Shown in pieces: positions 1 to 9,014 of a stretch of 64,000 nt of DNA. The notes beneath the pieces are model-generated. The model saw only the letters and a program-made list of their open reading frames with translations. It had not been told where the DNA came from and ran no database searches. Position numbers and translations under genes: made by a program. The stretch's first letter is position 1. Each line of letters begins with the position of its first letter. Source of the stretch: Psychroserpens sp. Hel_I_66 (GTDB lineage Bacteria > Bacteroidota > Bacteroidia > Flavobacteriales > Flavobacteriaceae); NCBI RefSeq assembly GCF_000799465.1, contig NZ_JUGU01000001.1, positions 1,302,001-1,366,000 on the forward strand, written 5' to 3'.

Positions 1-326
1 TTTATTGCTTCTGCTTGCGTTCGTGCTGTGAATGAAAATATAAAAAAGAATACTACGGTAATGAACAGATACATTTGCGCTGGATGCAAGTATAGCAGAC
101 GCTTACCTTCCAGAAATTTTTTGGCCAAATAACCTGGCTTAATCATCAATGGAACGAAACTCTTGAAAAACCGAGCATCAAACGAAAAGTAATTGCTAAT
201 AGTGTTGTAAAACAAAACTCCAATGGTAAGCTCTTCATTTACTTTTTGTCCGCAGTTTGGACAAAATTGAAACGCTTCATTTAATTCAGATTCACAATTT
301 TTACATTGTTTAGATTGATTCTCCAT
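1..326 (-). CDS. DUF3667-type zinc-ribbon membrane protein, 3' end outside window
   Basis: The start is an ATG at 324-326 on the minus strand; the frame stays open to the window edge, so only about 108 N-terminal residues are visible. Residues 8-25 hold two CxxC pairs (CKNC and CPNC) forming a short zinc ribbon, followed by a segment (FFKSFVPLMIKPGYLAKKFLEGKR) typical of the DUF3667 family, then a hydrophobic membrane helix beginning near residue 90. Family members are Bacteroidota inner-membrane proteins of unknown function. The assignment rests on recalled family features. It is divergent from the exported protein gene to its right. Confidence 0.7.
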   Translation of the reverse strand, partial: MENQSKQCKNCESELNEAFQFCPNCGQKVNEELTIGVLFYNTISNYFSFDARFFKSFVPLMIKPGYLAKKFLEGKRLLYLHPAQMYLFITVVFFFIFSFTARTQAEAI

Positions 327-510
327 TTAGACAAGTTGGTTGGTACAATAAAAGTAGTAAAAAAATTGATTTTTTGGCGTTTTTACATTTCCGAAGAAAA
401 CTAAGAAATCAATCAATACTATTAATGAAAAAACCTAATATAAATGTCTTCGGAAATAAAGATCTTACATATTTAGATTCAAGTATTTAAAAGTCAAACA
501 CTTATGATTT

Positions 511-526
511 TTGGCACGCAAATTGG
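511..526 (+). promoter_or_regulatory. Sigma-54 (RpoN) -24/-12 promoter
   Basis: TTGGCACGCAAATTGG matches the RpoN consensus TGGCAC-N5-TTGC, with the GG and the TTG core correctly spaced and only the last base of the -12 element off. The next gene has almost the same site (1429-1444), and the flanking TATGATTT is shared too. Predicted transcription starts near 538, giving a leader of about 65 nt before the ATG at 605. No enhancer-binding site was identified. Confidence 0.75.
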
Positions 527-604
527 TTTAGTACAATCAAATAGCTAAAGTCGAAAAATTTCTAAATGAGTTAGAAATGAAGACACATCTAAAAACCTAT
601 AATT

Positions 605-1291
605 ATGAAAAAGCAAGTACTTTTTTTAGCAGCTGTGTTAATTGGATTGACATCTGCAACAGTAAATGCAACAGGAGATGTTGTACAAAATGGGGAAGAT
701 TTTAATAATGCACGCTATCGTTTTGCAGAACCAATTGTGTTTTTTGAGCGAGGTGTAGAATTTTTGATTTTTCCTGATGGAAGTTTTGATTTCAATACAG
801 AAATTCAAAACAATGTTACCAACACTTATTATAGAACACCTCGAACACGACGAGGTTCTGTAAATACTACTTATGGTGTTCCAGGAGCTTCAAGAGATAT
901 TCATTTTGGGTCTAGATCAAGTGGTGTTATTATAACACATGATTTTGAAGGTAAGGTGAGAAGAATTGGTAATGTATTTATCAATTATGATAGAGAAGGT
1001 CGTATTAAAAGAGCTGGATCTGTTTATATGAATTACCAACGTGGTAATGGTTTACTTCGTCAAGTTGGCGGTTTGAGAATTAACTATAATCACTGGGGAG
1101 AAGTTGTGAACTATAGCGGTTTTGTTAACCAAAGTAATGCAACACTCAATTATGGATTAGGATCTGCTTTTAATCAAAATCATTACGATAACCATAACGG
1201 TTTTGACGGGAATTTTGATGAAGATTATTACTACTATAGAAAAGATGGTAAAGTAAAAAAAAAAAAGAGCAAAAAAGATAAGATAAATTAA
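605..1291 (+). CDS. Exported protein with tyrosine-rich repeats, RpoN-linked paralogue 1
   Basis: 228 aa. A cleavable signal peptide (residues 1-23, ending VNATG) directs export. Residues about 115-180 hold three short beta-like repeats of the form R-x-G-x-V-x-I-N-Y (for example IGNVFINYDREGRIKRAG), and the protein ends in a Tyr stretch and a lysine-rich tail encoded by a run of A. The next gene encodes a paralogue over this repeat region. No enzymatic motif was seen and the function is unknown. The leader just before the start (AAAACCTATAATTATGAAA) is identical to that of the paralogue, which fixes both starts. Expression is probably RpoN-dependent. Confidence 0.8.
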   Translation: MKKQVLFLAAVLIGLTSATVNATGDVVQNGEDFNNARYRFAEPIVFFERGVEFLIFPDGSFDFNTEIQNNVTNTYYRTPRTRRGSVNTTYGVPGASRDIHFGSRSSGVIITHDFEGKVRRIGNVFINYDREGRIKRAGSVYMNYQRGNGLLRQVGGLRINYNHWGEVVNYSGFVNQSNATLNYGLGSAFNQNHYDNHNGFDGNFDEDYYYYRKDGKVKKKKSKKDKIN

Positions 1292-1334
1292 TGTATTGAT
1301 TTTTGTTAAGTGTTCACTTTAAAGTGGCATATAT

Positions 1335-1370
1335 AAAATCCCGAAGGTTTCCCCAAGCCTTTGGGATTTT
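1335..1370 (+). terminator. Rho-independent terminator after the first paralogue
   Basis: A stem of AAAATCCCGAAGG paired with CCTTTGGGATTTT (one mismatch) around a short C/A loop, followed by T-rich sequence. It sits 44 bases after the stop and separates the two paralogues into independent transcripts. Confidence 0.8.
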
Positions 1371-1428
1371 TAATTAATTTAAAACCCAATTCACTTACAA
1401 ACAGCGTATTACATATGTTTTATGATTT

Positions 1429-1444
1429 TTGGCACGCTAATTGT
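1429..1444 (+). promoter_or_regulatory. Sigma-54 (RpoN) -24/-12 promoter
   Basis: TTGGCACGCTAATTGT repeats the element at 511-526 with two changes. The expected transcription start is near 1456, about 23 nt before the ATG at 1479. Two such sites upstream of two paralogous genes make a chance match unlikely. Confidence 0.75.
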
Positions 1445-1478
1445 TTTATATAAACTGTAATCAAAAAAACCTATAATT

Positions 1479-2693
1479 ATGAAACGATTAATATCATTAT
1501 TTGCTGTTTTGCTCCTGGTAGGAACAACAGCACAAGCAACAACCACCAACACAGTAAATACAAATTCATCAAACAACTATGTTAGAGGTTATGGTAATTC
1601 TTTCATATTTGTAGAAGGCGGAATTGAGTTTTCAGTCTTTCCAGATGGTCAATTTGATTTCTTTATGCAAAATTATGGACCAGATGTTAAAGTAGCTATA
1701 AATACACCTGGTGTATCCATTAGTTTCAATTCTGGTTATGATTATAATCCTTATGTTCAATATGATGATTTTGGAGCAATAATTCAAATAGAAAACACGC
1801 CTATCTTTTACGATTATTATGGTCGTGTAACCCAAATAGGAAACATTAATGTAAACTATAATTCTTATGGTCGCATTACACGTCTAGGAGGTTTATATGT
1901 TCACTACAATAACTATAGAGCATTCTCCCATTGTTCTGGATTCATAAATGTTTATAACAGAGCTTACGTGTATAGACCTTGGCACACGTATTACGTTGTA
2001 CCACCGGTAAATTATTGTGTTGTTTATGCAAGACCTTACAGACAATTTTATACTCCAGTAAGACACACCTATTACAGACCTTATAGAGATAATTACAGAC
2101 AACCTGTTAGAGTCAATAGCAGACGAGGAGCAGTTGCAACAACTGGCAGAAGAAATTCAACCATTAGCAATCGTTATAGACAAGATGCAACTCCTAGAAG
2201 TGGCGATACAAGAGGGAATAGAGCTGTTTCAAGTACATCGAGACGTGGTGGAGACAGAAGTATATCTTCAACATCAAGAACAACTCGTAATAATGATAGA
2301 TCTACAACGTCTTCTTCAAGAACCATTAGAGGTAATAATACAAAAGCAGTTGGAGCGAAAAGAGGATCAACTTCAACACCTAGAGCTACAAGAAATACAA
2401 CGGTAAACAATAGAAATAGTAGAGCTACAAATTCTAGAAAGCAAACATCTAGAAATGTTAACAATTCATCTAGGACCATTTCTCAAAATAAGGCGACAAA
2501 TAGAGCAGTTAGAAAAAATACGAGTATTAGAAAACCAAAAGCACAATCTTCTCGTATATCAAGTAACAAGCGAAGTACTACTTCAAGAAAGGCAACACCT
2601 TCTAGAAGTCAATCGCAAGTAAAAGCATCAAGTTCAAGAACATCTACTAAAGGTAGAAGTTCTGGAACGAGCAGATCAAGATCTCGCTCATAA
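1479..2693 (+). CDS. Exported protein with basic Ser/Arg/Thr/Asn-rich tail, RpoN-linked paralogue 2
   Basis: 404 aa with a signal peptide (residues 1-20, ending AQA). Residues about 30-160 are paralogous to the preceding protein, with the same FVEGGIEFSVFPDGQFDF segment and the RIGNINVNYNSYGRITRLGG-type repeats. A Tyr/Pro/Arg-rich linker (about 165-212) follows, and then about 190 residues of low-complexity Ser/Arg/Thr/Asn sequence with almost no acidic residues. The tail would be strongly positive outside the cytoplasm, so binding to acidic polysaccharide or extracellular DNA is possible, but that is inference. Function unknown. Confidence 0.8.
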   Translation: MKRLISLFAVLLLVGTTAQATTTNTVNTNSSNNYVRGYGNSFIFVEGGIEFSVFPDGQFDFFMQNYGPDVKVAINTPGVSISFNSGYDYNPYVQYDDFGAIIQIENTPIFYDYYGRVTQIGNINVNYNSYGRITRLGGLYVHYNNYRAFSHCSGFINVYNRAYVYRPWHTYYVVPPVNYCVVYARPYRQFYTPVRHTYYRPYRDNYRQPVRVNSRRGAVATTGRRNSTISNRYRQDATPRSGDTRGNRAVSSTSRRGGDRSISSTSRTTRNNDRSTTSSSRTIRGNNTKAVGAKRGSTSTPRATRNTTVNNRNSRATNSRKQTSRNVNNSSRTISQNKATNRAVRKNTSIRKPKAQSSRISSNKRSTTSRKATPSRSQSQVKASSSRTSTKGRSSGTSRSRSRS

Positions 2694-2723
2694 CATATAA
2701 ATTTTTTGGTTGGTTAGTAGAAC

Positions 2724-2764
2724 GTCCCATAAGCAGTATGCCTCAAAGCACCTTATGGGACTTT
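2724..2764 (+). terminator. Hairpin terminator after the second paralogue
   Basis: GTCCCATAAG (2724-2733) pairs perfectly with CTTATGGGAC (2752-2761) around an 18-base loop, followed by a short T-run only. It probably ends the RpoN-dependent transcript. Confidence 0.6.
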
Positions 2765-2813
2765 CTCATTTCAAATTTCTGCGGAAACAGGATTTTTTTT
2801 TGATTTAAACCAA

Positions 2814-4273
2814 TTAGGCTTTAAATCTTGTATATTTTTTTATCGCTTCGGAAATATCTTCGGAAACATTCATCTTGAAAATTAAAAATCCATAAACTAC
2901 TCCTATAGCTAACGATTTCAGAATAATATTCACATATGGATTAAACGGAAACTCCCAAAAGTAGAACCCTCCAACTAAGACTATTAAAAGTATGGTGATT
3001 TTTAAAGTTTCCGAAGTAAAAGGAAGCATATTAAACTTTCTCTTCACGAAAATAATCTTGATGGTATTATACACTATTATCGCAATAAAAGTGGCTATTG
3101 CAGATCCATTGATGCCATACAAAGGGATCAAAACCATATTGAGAATGATGGCCATAACTGCTAAAACAACTCCAAAGACGAGCACCATTCTATAATAGTC
3201 GCTGTTAAACAAAATAGCGTTGTTGTTACCCAAAAGGTTATCATAAAGTTTGGCTAGACTTATAAGAAAAACTACGATTAATCCACCACTAAATTCCGAA
3301 GGAATAATCTCATAAAGTTCATTAATGTTCAAAACGATTAGCAAAAATATGAATCCGCTAACAACATAAAGCGTCAAAGAACTTCTTTGATATAAATCCT
3401 TTAAAGCTATTTTATTTTTCTCGTTTAAATATTGTGCTGTAAGTGGTAATAGTATTTGGTGCATTGAACGTTGTGGTACCGCAATAACTGTGGCAATAAA
3501 TACTGCAACACTATAATAGGCTACTTTTTCTATTTCGATATAATTATTGAGCATAAATTTATCGAGGTCCAAAATAATTGTAGAGACCGAACCTGCAATA
3601 ATGATTAGGGAAGAGTACTTTAAAATAGAATTGATTTTTTCAATTTTATCAAATCTAAAAACGGGAAGCCTTCTACCAAAAGCATGAAACATCATGATCA
3701 ATGCTCTTAATATATAAATCCCAACGATACCCATCATAAATTGATCAATGTTAATGATTTTAAAATAGACCAAAAACAATAATAGCATCGCTCCCACTCT
3801 ATGAAAAACCTCCTTCATAAAGTTCCCGAAAACGGTTTGCATTTGCACTTTTACCCAAGCATAAAATACTTCAAAATAAGCCATTGATAAGGCTGTGAGA
3901 AATATATACCAAAGGTAATCTCCCACAATTTCATTTTTTGTTGTTAACAGATCTGCGATCACACCATAAGCCAAATGTCCAACTATAGCTAAAGGAATTG
4001 AAAGTAGAATAGGCAAAAACAGCATTAGCGTTAAAAAGCTATTGAGCGAATTTTTGTTTTAAACGTAGAGTAAAATTTTACAATCGTATTGTGAGTTCCA
4101 AATGCCAATAAAGGCATCATAATATTTGCTGCAGATAATATATACGCTACAAGACCATAATACTCATCACTAATAAAATTAGTATAAAGAAATAATGTAC
4201 TTATAGCACCTAAACCAAAACCAAGATAGGTTGTAACTGTGTTTCTAAAAGATTGATTAACTACAATTCCCAT
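2814..4273 (-). pseudogene. Polysaccharide flippase (Wzx/MATE-like), frameshifted
   Basis: A single oligosaccharide-flippase gene of about 485 codons appears as two frames. 4031-4273 encodes the N-terminal 80 residues (MGIVVNQSFRNTVTTYLGFG, then FGTHNTIVKFYSTFKTK) and runs into a stop. The rest continues in another frame down to 2814, with about ten further membrane helices. Adding one A to the five-A run (plus-strand T5 at 4051-4055) restores FKTKNSLNSFLTLMLFLP, joining the halves without loss. The protein would export lipid-linked glycan repeats. Either this is a real one-base loss in a homopolymer or a sequencing error; the intact frame on both sides suggests the change is recent. Its neighbours are surface-glycan genes. 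Confidence 0.8.
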
Positions 4274-4341
4274 AGATTTAAAATTGTAATGGATTATGCT
4301 CTAACTTCAAAAAATCTAAAAAATTTGCTTTCATTTTTAAT

Positions 4342-5625
4342 CTATGGCGCTAATAAGCTTGACAATTTTTGAGTTAGCGATTTTCTACTGTATTGCTCCA
4401 AACCAATAGCCTTTACAACTAAATCATTACTTTTATAAGCCTCAAAATACGACAATATTTGTGATTTGATGCGCAGCTTCTCATCGTAGAAAAAATAGTT
4501 ACCAGTATTTGTATTTCTTAAAATCGTTTCAACATCTGTATCTTTTGGACCAACTGCAATTATTGGAGTTCCCGAAGCCATATATTCAAACAATTTTCCT
4601 GGAATAATCACTTTTGTGTCCTGAGAATTAATTTCAACCATAAGTAAGACTCGCGAAGCCATTTGTGCTTTCACAGCTTCTTTATGTGACACATAACCCA
4701 AATTATTAATGTAAGATTGCAAATCAAATTCTTTGAGTGTTTGCAATACATCCTCACTTACAACACCAATTAATTTTAGTTCAAATTTTCTTCTAAAATC
4801 TTCATTATCGTCAATAAGCTCTTTCAAAGAAGTCCACAATTGCTTTGGGTTTCTTTCAGATAATAATGAGCCAATATGTGCTAAAGTAAATTTTTCGTCC
4901 TTTTCTTGTCGTTTCACATTATGGTTATCATAACCATTGGTGATAACGGTAATTGGTTGTTTTGTTTTTGCTAAAAACTCTTTTTTGGTGTTTTCACTGG
5001 TAACGATAATTTGATCTGCAGTTTGCAACACTTGTGCTTCTAAAATCTTATGTTTTTCTTCTGAAGATTTAGACAGCTTCAACTCTCTATGGTAGCCAAT
5101 CGTTGTCCACGGGTCTCTAAAATCTGCCAACCATTTTACCCCTAATTCTGCTTTAAGCTGCAATCCAATAAGATGTAAACTATGAGGTGGACCAGTAGTA
5201 ATTATAGTTTCAATATGATGTTGTTTGATATAATCGCTAAGAAATTTTACCGACGGTTTTACCCAATTTTTTCTCGCATCTGGAATAAAAAAATTACCTC
5301 TCACATATAACATCAAACGTTGCACAAAGCTTTGCTTTTTTTTCTTCGGAATAACACCAGAGCTAATCTGTTTAGAGTCTTTTTTTGAAAGGAAATTTGC
5401 AAACCGATAAGGCTCGCTAATGGGTTGTTTGATGATTTTAATTTCCGAAGAAATCTCATTCAACAAACTCTCGTCGATAATAGGATAACTTGGATTTTCT
5501 GGACAATACACAATGGGCTCAACACCAAACTCAGGTAAGTATTTTACAAACTTTAACCATCGCTGTACTCCTGGACCTCCTGCTGGTGGCCAATAGTATG
5601 TGATAATTAGGGTTTGATTTTTCAT
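4342..5625 (-). CDS. Glycosyltransferase family 4
   Basis: 427 aa with a two-domain GT-B fold. The N-terminal YYWPPAGGPGVQRW (residues 10-23) is the glycine-rich acceptor-side loop of this GT4 subgroup, followed by ITTGPPHS and DFRDPW. The C-terminal half carries the nucleotide-sugar loop PGKLFEYMASGTPIIAVGP near residue 350. It transfers a sugar to a surface glycan at the cytoplasmic face of the membrane; donor and acceptor cannot be read from the sequence. It is separated by 3 nt from the upstream membrane protein gene and lies next to the flippase, so a shared polysaccharide pathway is likely. Confidence 0.85.
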   Translation of the reverse strand: MKNQTLIITYYWPPAGGPGVQRWLKFVKYLPEFGVEPIVYCPENPSYPIIDESLLNEISSEIKIIKQPISEPYRFANFLSKKDSKQISSGVIPKKKKQSFVQRLMLYVRGNFFIPDARKNWVKPSVKFLSDYIKQHHIETIITTGPPHSLHLIGLQLKAELGVKWLADFRDPWTTIGYHRELKLSKSSEEKHKILEAQVLQTADQIIVTSENTKKEFLAKTKQPITVITNGYDNHNVKRQEKDEKFTLAHIGSLLSERNPKQLWTSLKELIDDNEDFRRKFELKLIGVVSEDVLQTLKEFDLQSYINNLGYVSHKEAVKAQMASRVLLMVEINSQDTKVIIPGKLFEYMASGTPIIAVGPKDTDVETILRNTNTGNYFFYDEKLRIKSQILSYFEAYKSNDLVVKAIGLEQYSRKSLTQKLSSLLAP

Positions 5626-5628
5626 AGT

Positions 5629-6075
5629 TTAACAAAAATTTCTTCCAATGATACCATATAAAGCTGCAATCGTTAACAAAGGACGAACAACTATAAGATT
5701 TGAATACCTTAAGTGAAAATAAAAATTGTTATTGTTCCAGTTATTTTTAGTCCAGATTCCATCAAGAGGCTCCTTTCTTATAGAAATATTAAAAGGTTCT
5801 TTCTTAAAAAATAAGTTTGATAGTTTCATAATCCCTTTAATTAGAATTAAAGTCATAAATGGTGAAAAAGTCATTAATATCAATTGATATTTACACAGAA
5901 AATTCCAACCAAAAAACTGCATTACAAAACCTAACCAACCAATTGAAAAGGTGATTTTAAAAAATAGCAAAAAATACTTTTTGCATTTTATATCTTCGGA
6001 AAAGAAAACAATTAGAAAACTAAAAATTAAAAATATAATAATTAGCATATAAAAGTAAACTTCTGAGAGTGTCAT
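5629..6075 (-). CDS. Hypothetical membrane protein in the glycan cluster
   Basis: 148 aa. Three hydrophobic segments are visible (about residues 8-25, 38-58 and 66-85), followed by a basic and asparagine-rich region and a last hydrophobic stretch. It lies 6 nt downstream of the YfhO gene and 3 nt upstream of the glycosyltransferase, so it is translated from the same message. I do not recognise a family. A role accessory to the glycosyltransferase is only suggested by position. Confidence 0.65.
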   Translation of the reverse strand: MTLSEVYFYMLIIIFLIFSFLIVFFSEDIKCKKYFLLFFKITFSIGWLGFVMQFFGWNFLCKYQLILMTFSPFMTLILIKGIMKLSNLFFKKEPFNISIRKEPLDGIWTKNNWNNNNFYFHLRYSNLIVVRPLLTIAALYGIIGRNFC

Positions 6076-6081
6076 AAAAGT

Positions 6082-8520
6082 TTAATTAGTTTTAGTTTCT
6101 TTCTTCCTAAACCAAAACCAAACTCCACCAATTAACAATAACCCAAACAAAACTGAACTCCCAAGGGAAATCATACTTCCGGTTTGTACTACTTGTGGTT
6201 CGAATTTAAATTCGATGTCATGGTTTCCTGCAGGAATTTGCAAACCTCTTAATGCATAATTGACACGTTGTATTGGTGCTTCATTACCATCAATGGTTGC
6301 TATCCAACCGTTCCCGTAGTACATTTCAGAAAATACTGCGAAACCATCATTGGTATTTGATGATTTGTAATTGAGCTTATTAGGTTGATGCGCTGTTAAG
6401 GTTATAGTTGCTGTAGAATCCACATTAAATCGCTTAGTTGATAATTCTTGAGCTGTTGTCACCGCTTTTATTTTGGTTTGCAAACTATCCAAAGCTTTAA
6501 TTTCTTCATTTGCAGACTCTAGTTTTTCTATTTCAGCAACAAACCAAGCATTACCATTGGCATCTTCATTGACATAAGGAAACACCTGCCCTTGCTCTTC
6601 TGCAATGAAATATTTGGTGTTGAGCATGTTGAGTACGTTCATGTTATTTCGAGAAATATGAAAATCAAACAACTCATCAAAACGTTTCAATTTTGCTGCG
6701 TGATAACCACTCAATGAATTATGAAAATAAGCTGCTCTTGCTGGAGCTCTGCTCCCTTCCGAAGAAATATCAAGTACCCTAAAATAGTCTTTATCCTGTA
6801 AAATTTCGGTATCTGCTGCATTGGCAATGTAAGGTTGATCTACTTTTGAAGCAGACACAAAATTATCTGTATTGACGTAACGTCTATCTACTCCAACCAA
6901 ATCAAATAAAATCAATATTGCAAAAATACCAACGACTACAGTTTCGGAAAATTTCTTCTTGATGAACATAAAAATCGTTCCTGCAGACAGCAATACTAAA
7001 ATTAAAGTTCGCAACGTGTCTTGGGTAAAAAATGCTTTTCTATCTTCTTTAAGTGCATCGATGTAGCCTTGACCGTATTCACCGTAGGCTTGTCTGTAGT
7101 AGCCATCGTTAGCACCGACGAATTCAAAAAGTGTAGATTTAAATAACAAAAATATTAAAGCTAAACCTCCTGCAATTCCCAAAGAAATTTTGAGCGCTTT
7201 AAGTTTCTTTTCATCTTTATCAAAATCGTTAAATAGTTTCACCAACCCAAAAATCGCCAGAACAGGAATACACAATTCTAAAATTACCTGTATTGAACTT
7301 ACTGCTCTAAACTTATTATATAAAGGCACATAATCGATAAAAAAGTCGGTTAGGAAGCCAAGGTTTTTTCCGTAGGATAATAAAAGGGATAAGATTGTAC
7401 CACCAACAAGCCACCATTTTAGTCGACCTCTTACCAAAAACAAGGCAAATACAAATAAGAAAATGATAACTGCTCCAACATAAGCAGGTGCTTCTACAAT
7501 GGTTTGTTCTCCCCAATATGTTGGTGTTTGTTGTGATTCTTGTAAAGCTTGAGTTGGACTCGCTCCTATATTTCTAAAAAACTTATAAACCTCTGAGTCT
7601 TTACCAACATCTTCTCCGCTTCCACCTCCCAAAAATCTTGGGATGTACAGGTTGAAAGTTTCTGTGAGCCCATAGCTATATTCGGTAATGTAATCTTTGC
7701 TCAAGCCAGATGTTACTTCTTTTGGGGAGCCATCTGGGTTGATGGTCAGTTCGCTTTGACCACGGGTACTTTCTGTAACATATTCTTGGGTTGCCATTAT
7801 GTTTGTAGCATTAAGACCTATTGCGATAACAAGCGCAACGACCATTAACCCTACAGATTTAAAAAAGTGGGGCAACATTTTTTTTCTGAATGCGTCTATT
7901 AAATAGGCAATCCCTAAAACGAGTACCAACAGCATTAAATAATAGGTCATTTGAAAATGGTTGGCGCCAATTTCTAAACCTAAGGCGACTGCTGTAAGAA
8001 GAAAACCACCAATATATTTCTGTCGAAATGTGAGTACAATACCTGCTAAAACCAAAGGCATGTATGCAATAGCGTGAGCTTTACTGTTATGCCCAACACC
8101 CAAAATAATAATGAGATAGGTTGAAAACCCAAACGCTAATGCTCCCAGAGCAGCGAGTTTAAAATCAACTTTCAAGCACAGTAATAATATGTAAAATCCT
8201 AAAAAATAAATGAAAAGATAATCTGCTGGACGCGGTAAAAATCGCAATACCGAATCTACTTTCTTGATATAATTGTGAGGATAGCGAGCTCCTAACTGGT
8301 AGGTTGGCATTCCGCCAAAGGCGCTATTGGTCCAATAGGTCTCTTCACCGGTTGTAGCCTTAAACTCTTTTTGCTGCTCTGCCATACCAATATAGTGCAT
8401 GATATCGCTTTGCTTTATTTTTTTTCCCTGTAAAACCGGACTAAAATATGCCAATGAAATTACCACAAAACCAATAAGAACTAAAATATGTGGTAAGAAT
8501 TTTTTAAATGAAAAGGTCAT
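6082..8520 (-). CDS. YfhO family membrane protein
   Basis: 812 aa with about a dozen transmembrane helices. The start (FLPHILVLIGFVVISLAYF), the conserved W-N-S-A-F-G-G-M-P-T-Y-Q segment near residue 63 and the C-terminal soluble region (VNYALRGLQIPAGNHDIEF) match YfhO as found in Bacteroidota. In Firmicutes, YfhO-type proteins take part in glycosylation of cell-wall polymers as GT-C-like enzymes using lipid-linked sugars; in this phylum the role is not established. It is the first gene of the glycan run that continues to 2814. Confidence 0.85.
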   Translation of the reverse strand: MTFSFKKFLPHILVLIGFVVISLAYFSPVLQGKKIKQSDIMHYIGMAEQQKEFKATTGEETYWTNSAFGGMPTYQLGARYPHNYIKKVDSVLRFLPRPADYLFIYFLGFYILLLCLKVDFKLAALGALAFGFSTYLIIILGVGHNSKAHAIAYMPLVLAGIVLTFRQKYIGGFLLTAVALGLEIGANHFQMTYYLMLLVLVLGIAYLIDAFRKKMLPHFFKSVGLMVVALVIAIGLNATNIMATQEYVTESTRGQSELTINPDGSPKEVTSGLSKDYITEYSYGLTETFNLYIPRFLGGGSGEDVGKDSEVYKFFRNIGASPTQALQESQQTPTYWGEQTIVEAPAYVGAVIIFLFVFALFLVRGRLKWWLVGGTILSLLLSYGKNLGFLTDFFIDYVPLYNKFRAVSSIQVILELCIPVLAIFGLVKLFNDFDKDEKKLKALKISLGIAGGLALIFLLFKSTLFEFVGANDGYYRQAYGEYGQGYIDALKEDRKAFFTQDTLRTLILVLLSAGTIFMFIKKKFSETVVVGIFAILILFDLVGVDRRYVNTDNFVSASKVDQPYIANAADTEILQDKDYFRVLDISSEGSRAPARAAYFHNSLSGYHAAKLKRFDELFDFHISRNNMNVLNMLNTKYFIAEEQGQVFPYVNEDANGNAWFVAEIEKLESANEEIKALDSLQTKIKAVTTAQELSTKRFNVDSTATITLTAHQPNKLNYKSSNTNDGFAVFSEMYYGNGWIATIDGNEAPIQRVNYALRGLQIPAGNHDIEFKFEPQVVQTGSMISLGSSVLFGLLLIGGVWFWFRKKETKTN

Positions 8521-8633
8521 GAAATTCTTTTAAATGAAATGATAGTGAAATGTAGTTATTTTTTTGATAAAAACTCAACATACGTGAGCAAAATCAAATC
8601 AATAAAAGAGGTTTTAGACATTTGAAAAACGAA

Positions 8634-8930
8634 TTAATCTATTTCTTCATAATCAATATATTCACCTACTTTTTTGTTAGATGATGAGTCCTTATTTGGT
8701 ATTTTATCAATAACTGTCTCTCCCTCTTTTTCTTTGGGACGTTGCTGCTGCTGCTGTCTAAACTGGCCTTCAAATTTTTCCTGCATTTTTTTAGACATGT
8801 AGCGCATCAAATATGGAGCGAACAAGCGAGTAAAGATTTTTATACCATAATATATCAAGAGTATGATAAGAATGGTTCTCAAAAAACCATATAATGATGC
8901 TTCCTGTAACATTAAATAAAATTTTTTCAA
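8634..8930 (-). CDS. DUF4834 family small membrane protein
   Basis: 98 aa. An N-terminal hydrophobic helix (about residues 15-35, FLRTILIILLIYYGIKIF) is followed by a basic amphipathic segment, a glutamine run encoded by GCTGCTGCTGCTG, and an acidic tail ending EYIDYEEID. This matches DUF4834 as I remember it: short, single-pass, unknown function, common in flavobacteria. It lies upstream of yfhO on the same strand across a 113-base gap that shows no clear terminator. Confidence 0.75.
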   Translation of the reverse strand: MKKFYLMLQEASLYGFLRTILIILLIYYGIKIFTRLFAPYLMRYMSKKMQEKFEGQFRQQQQQRPKEKEGETVIDKIPNKDSSSNKKVGEYIDYEEID

Positions 8931-8989
8931 AAATACAATTATCTCTATATAATTACTCTTATAAATACTTAAAAATTATATAAAATCTC

Positions 8990-8997
8990 TATATTTG
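8990..8997 (+). promoter_or_regulatory. -7 element TATATTTG
   Basis: It matches the Bacteroidota sigma-A -7 consensus TAnnTTTG, 17 bases before the ATG at 9015, which implies a leader of about 11 nt. No convincing -33 TTTG was seen. Confidence 0.45.
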
Positions 8998-9014
8998 ACT
9001 TAAATCGATAACCT

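Noticed and set aside
2134-2479. Two open frames on both strands inside the low-complexity tail of the second exported paralogue
   Set aside because: They are by-products of the repetitive codons for Ser, Arg and Thr in the real gene.
4031-4273. Programmed frameshift in the flippase gene
   Set aside because: The A5 run lacks the slippery heptamer and stimulator seen in programmed sites; a mutation or base error is simpler.
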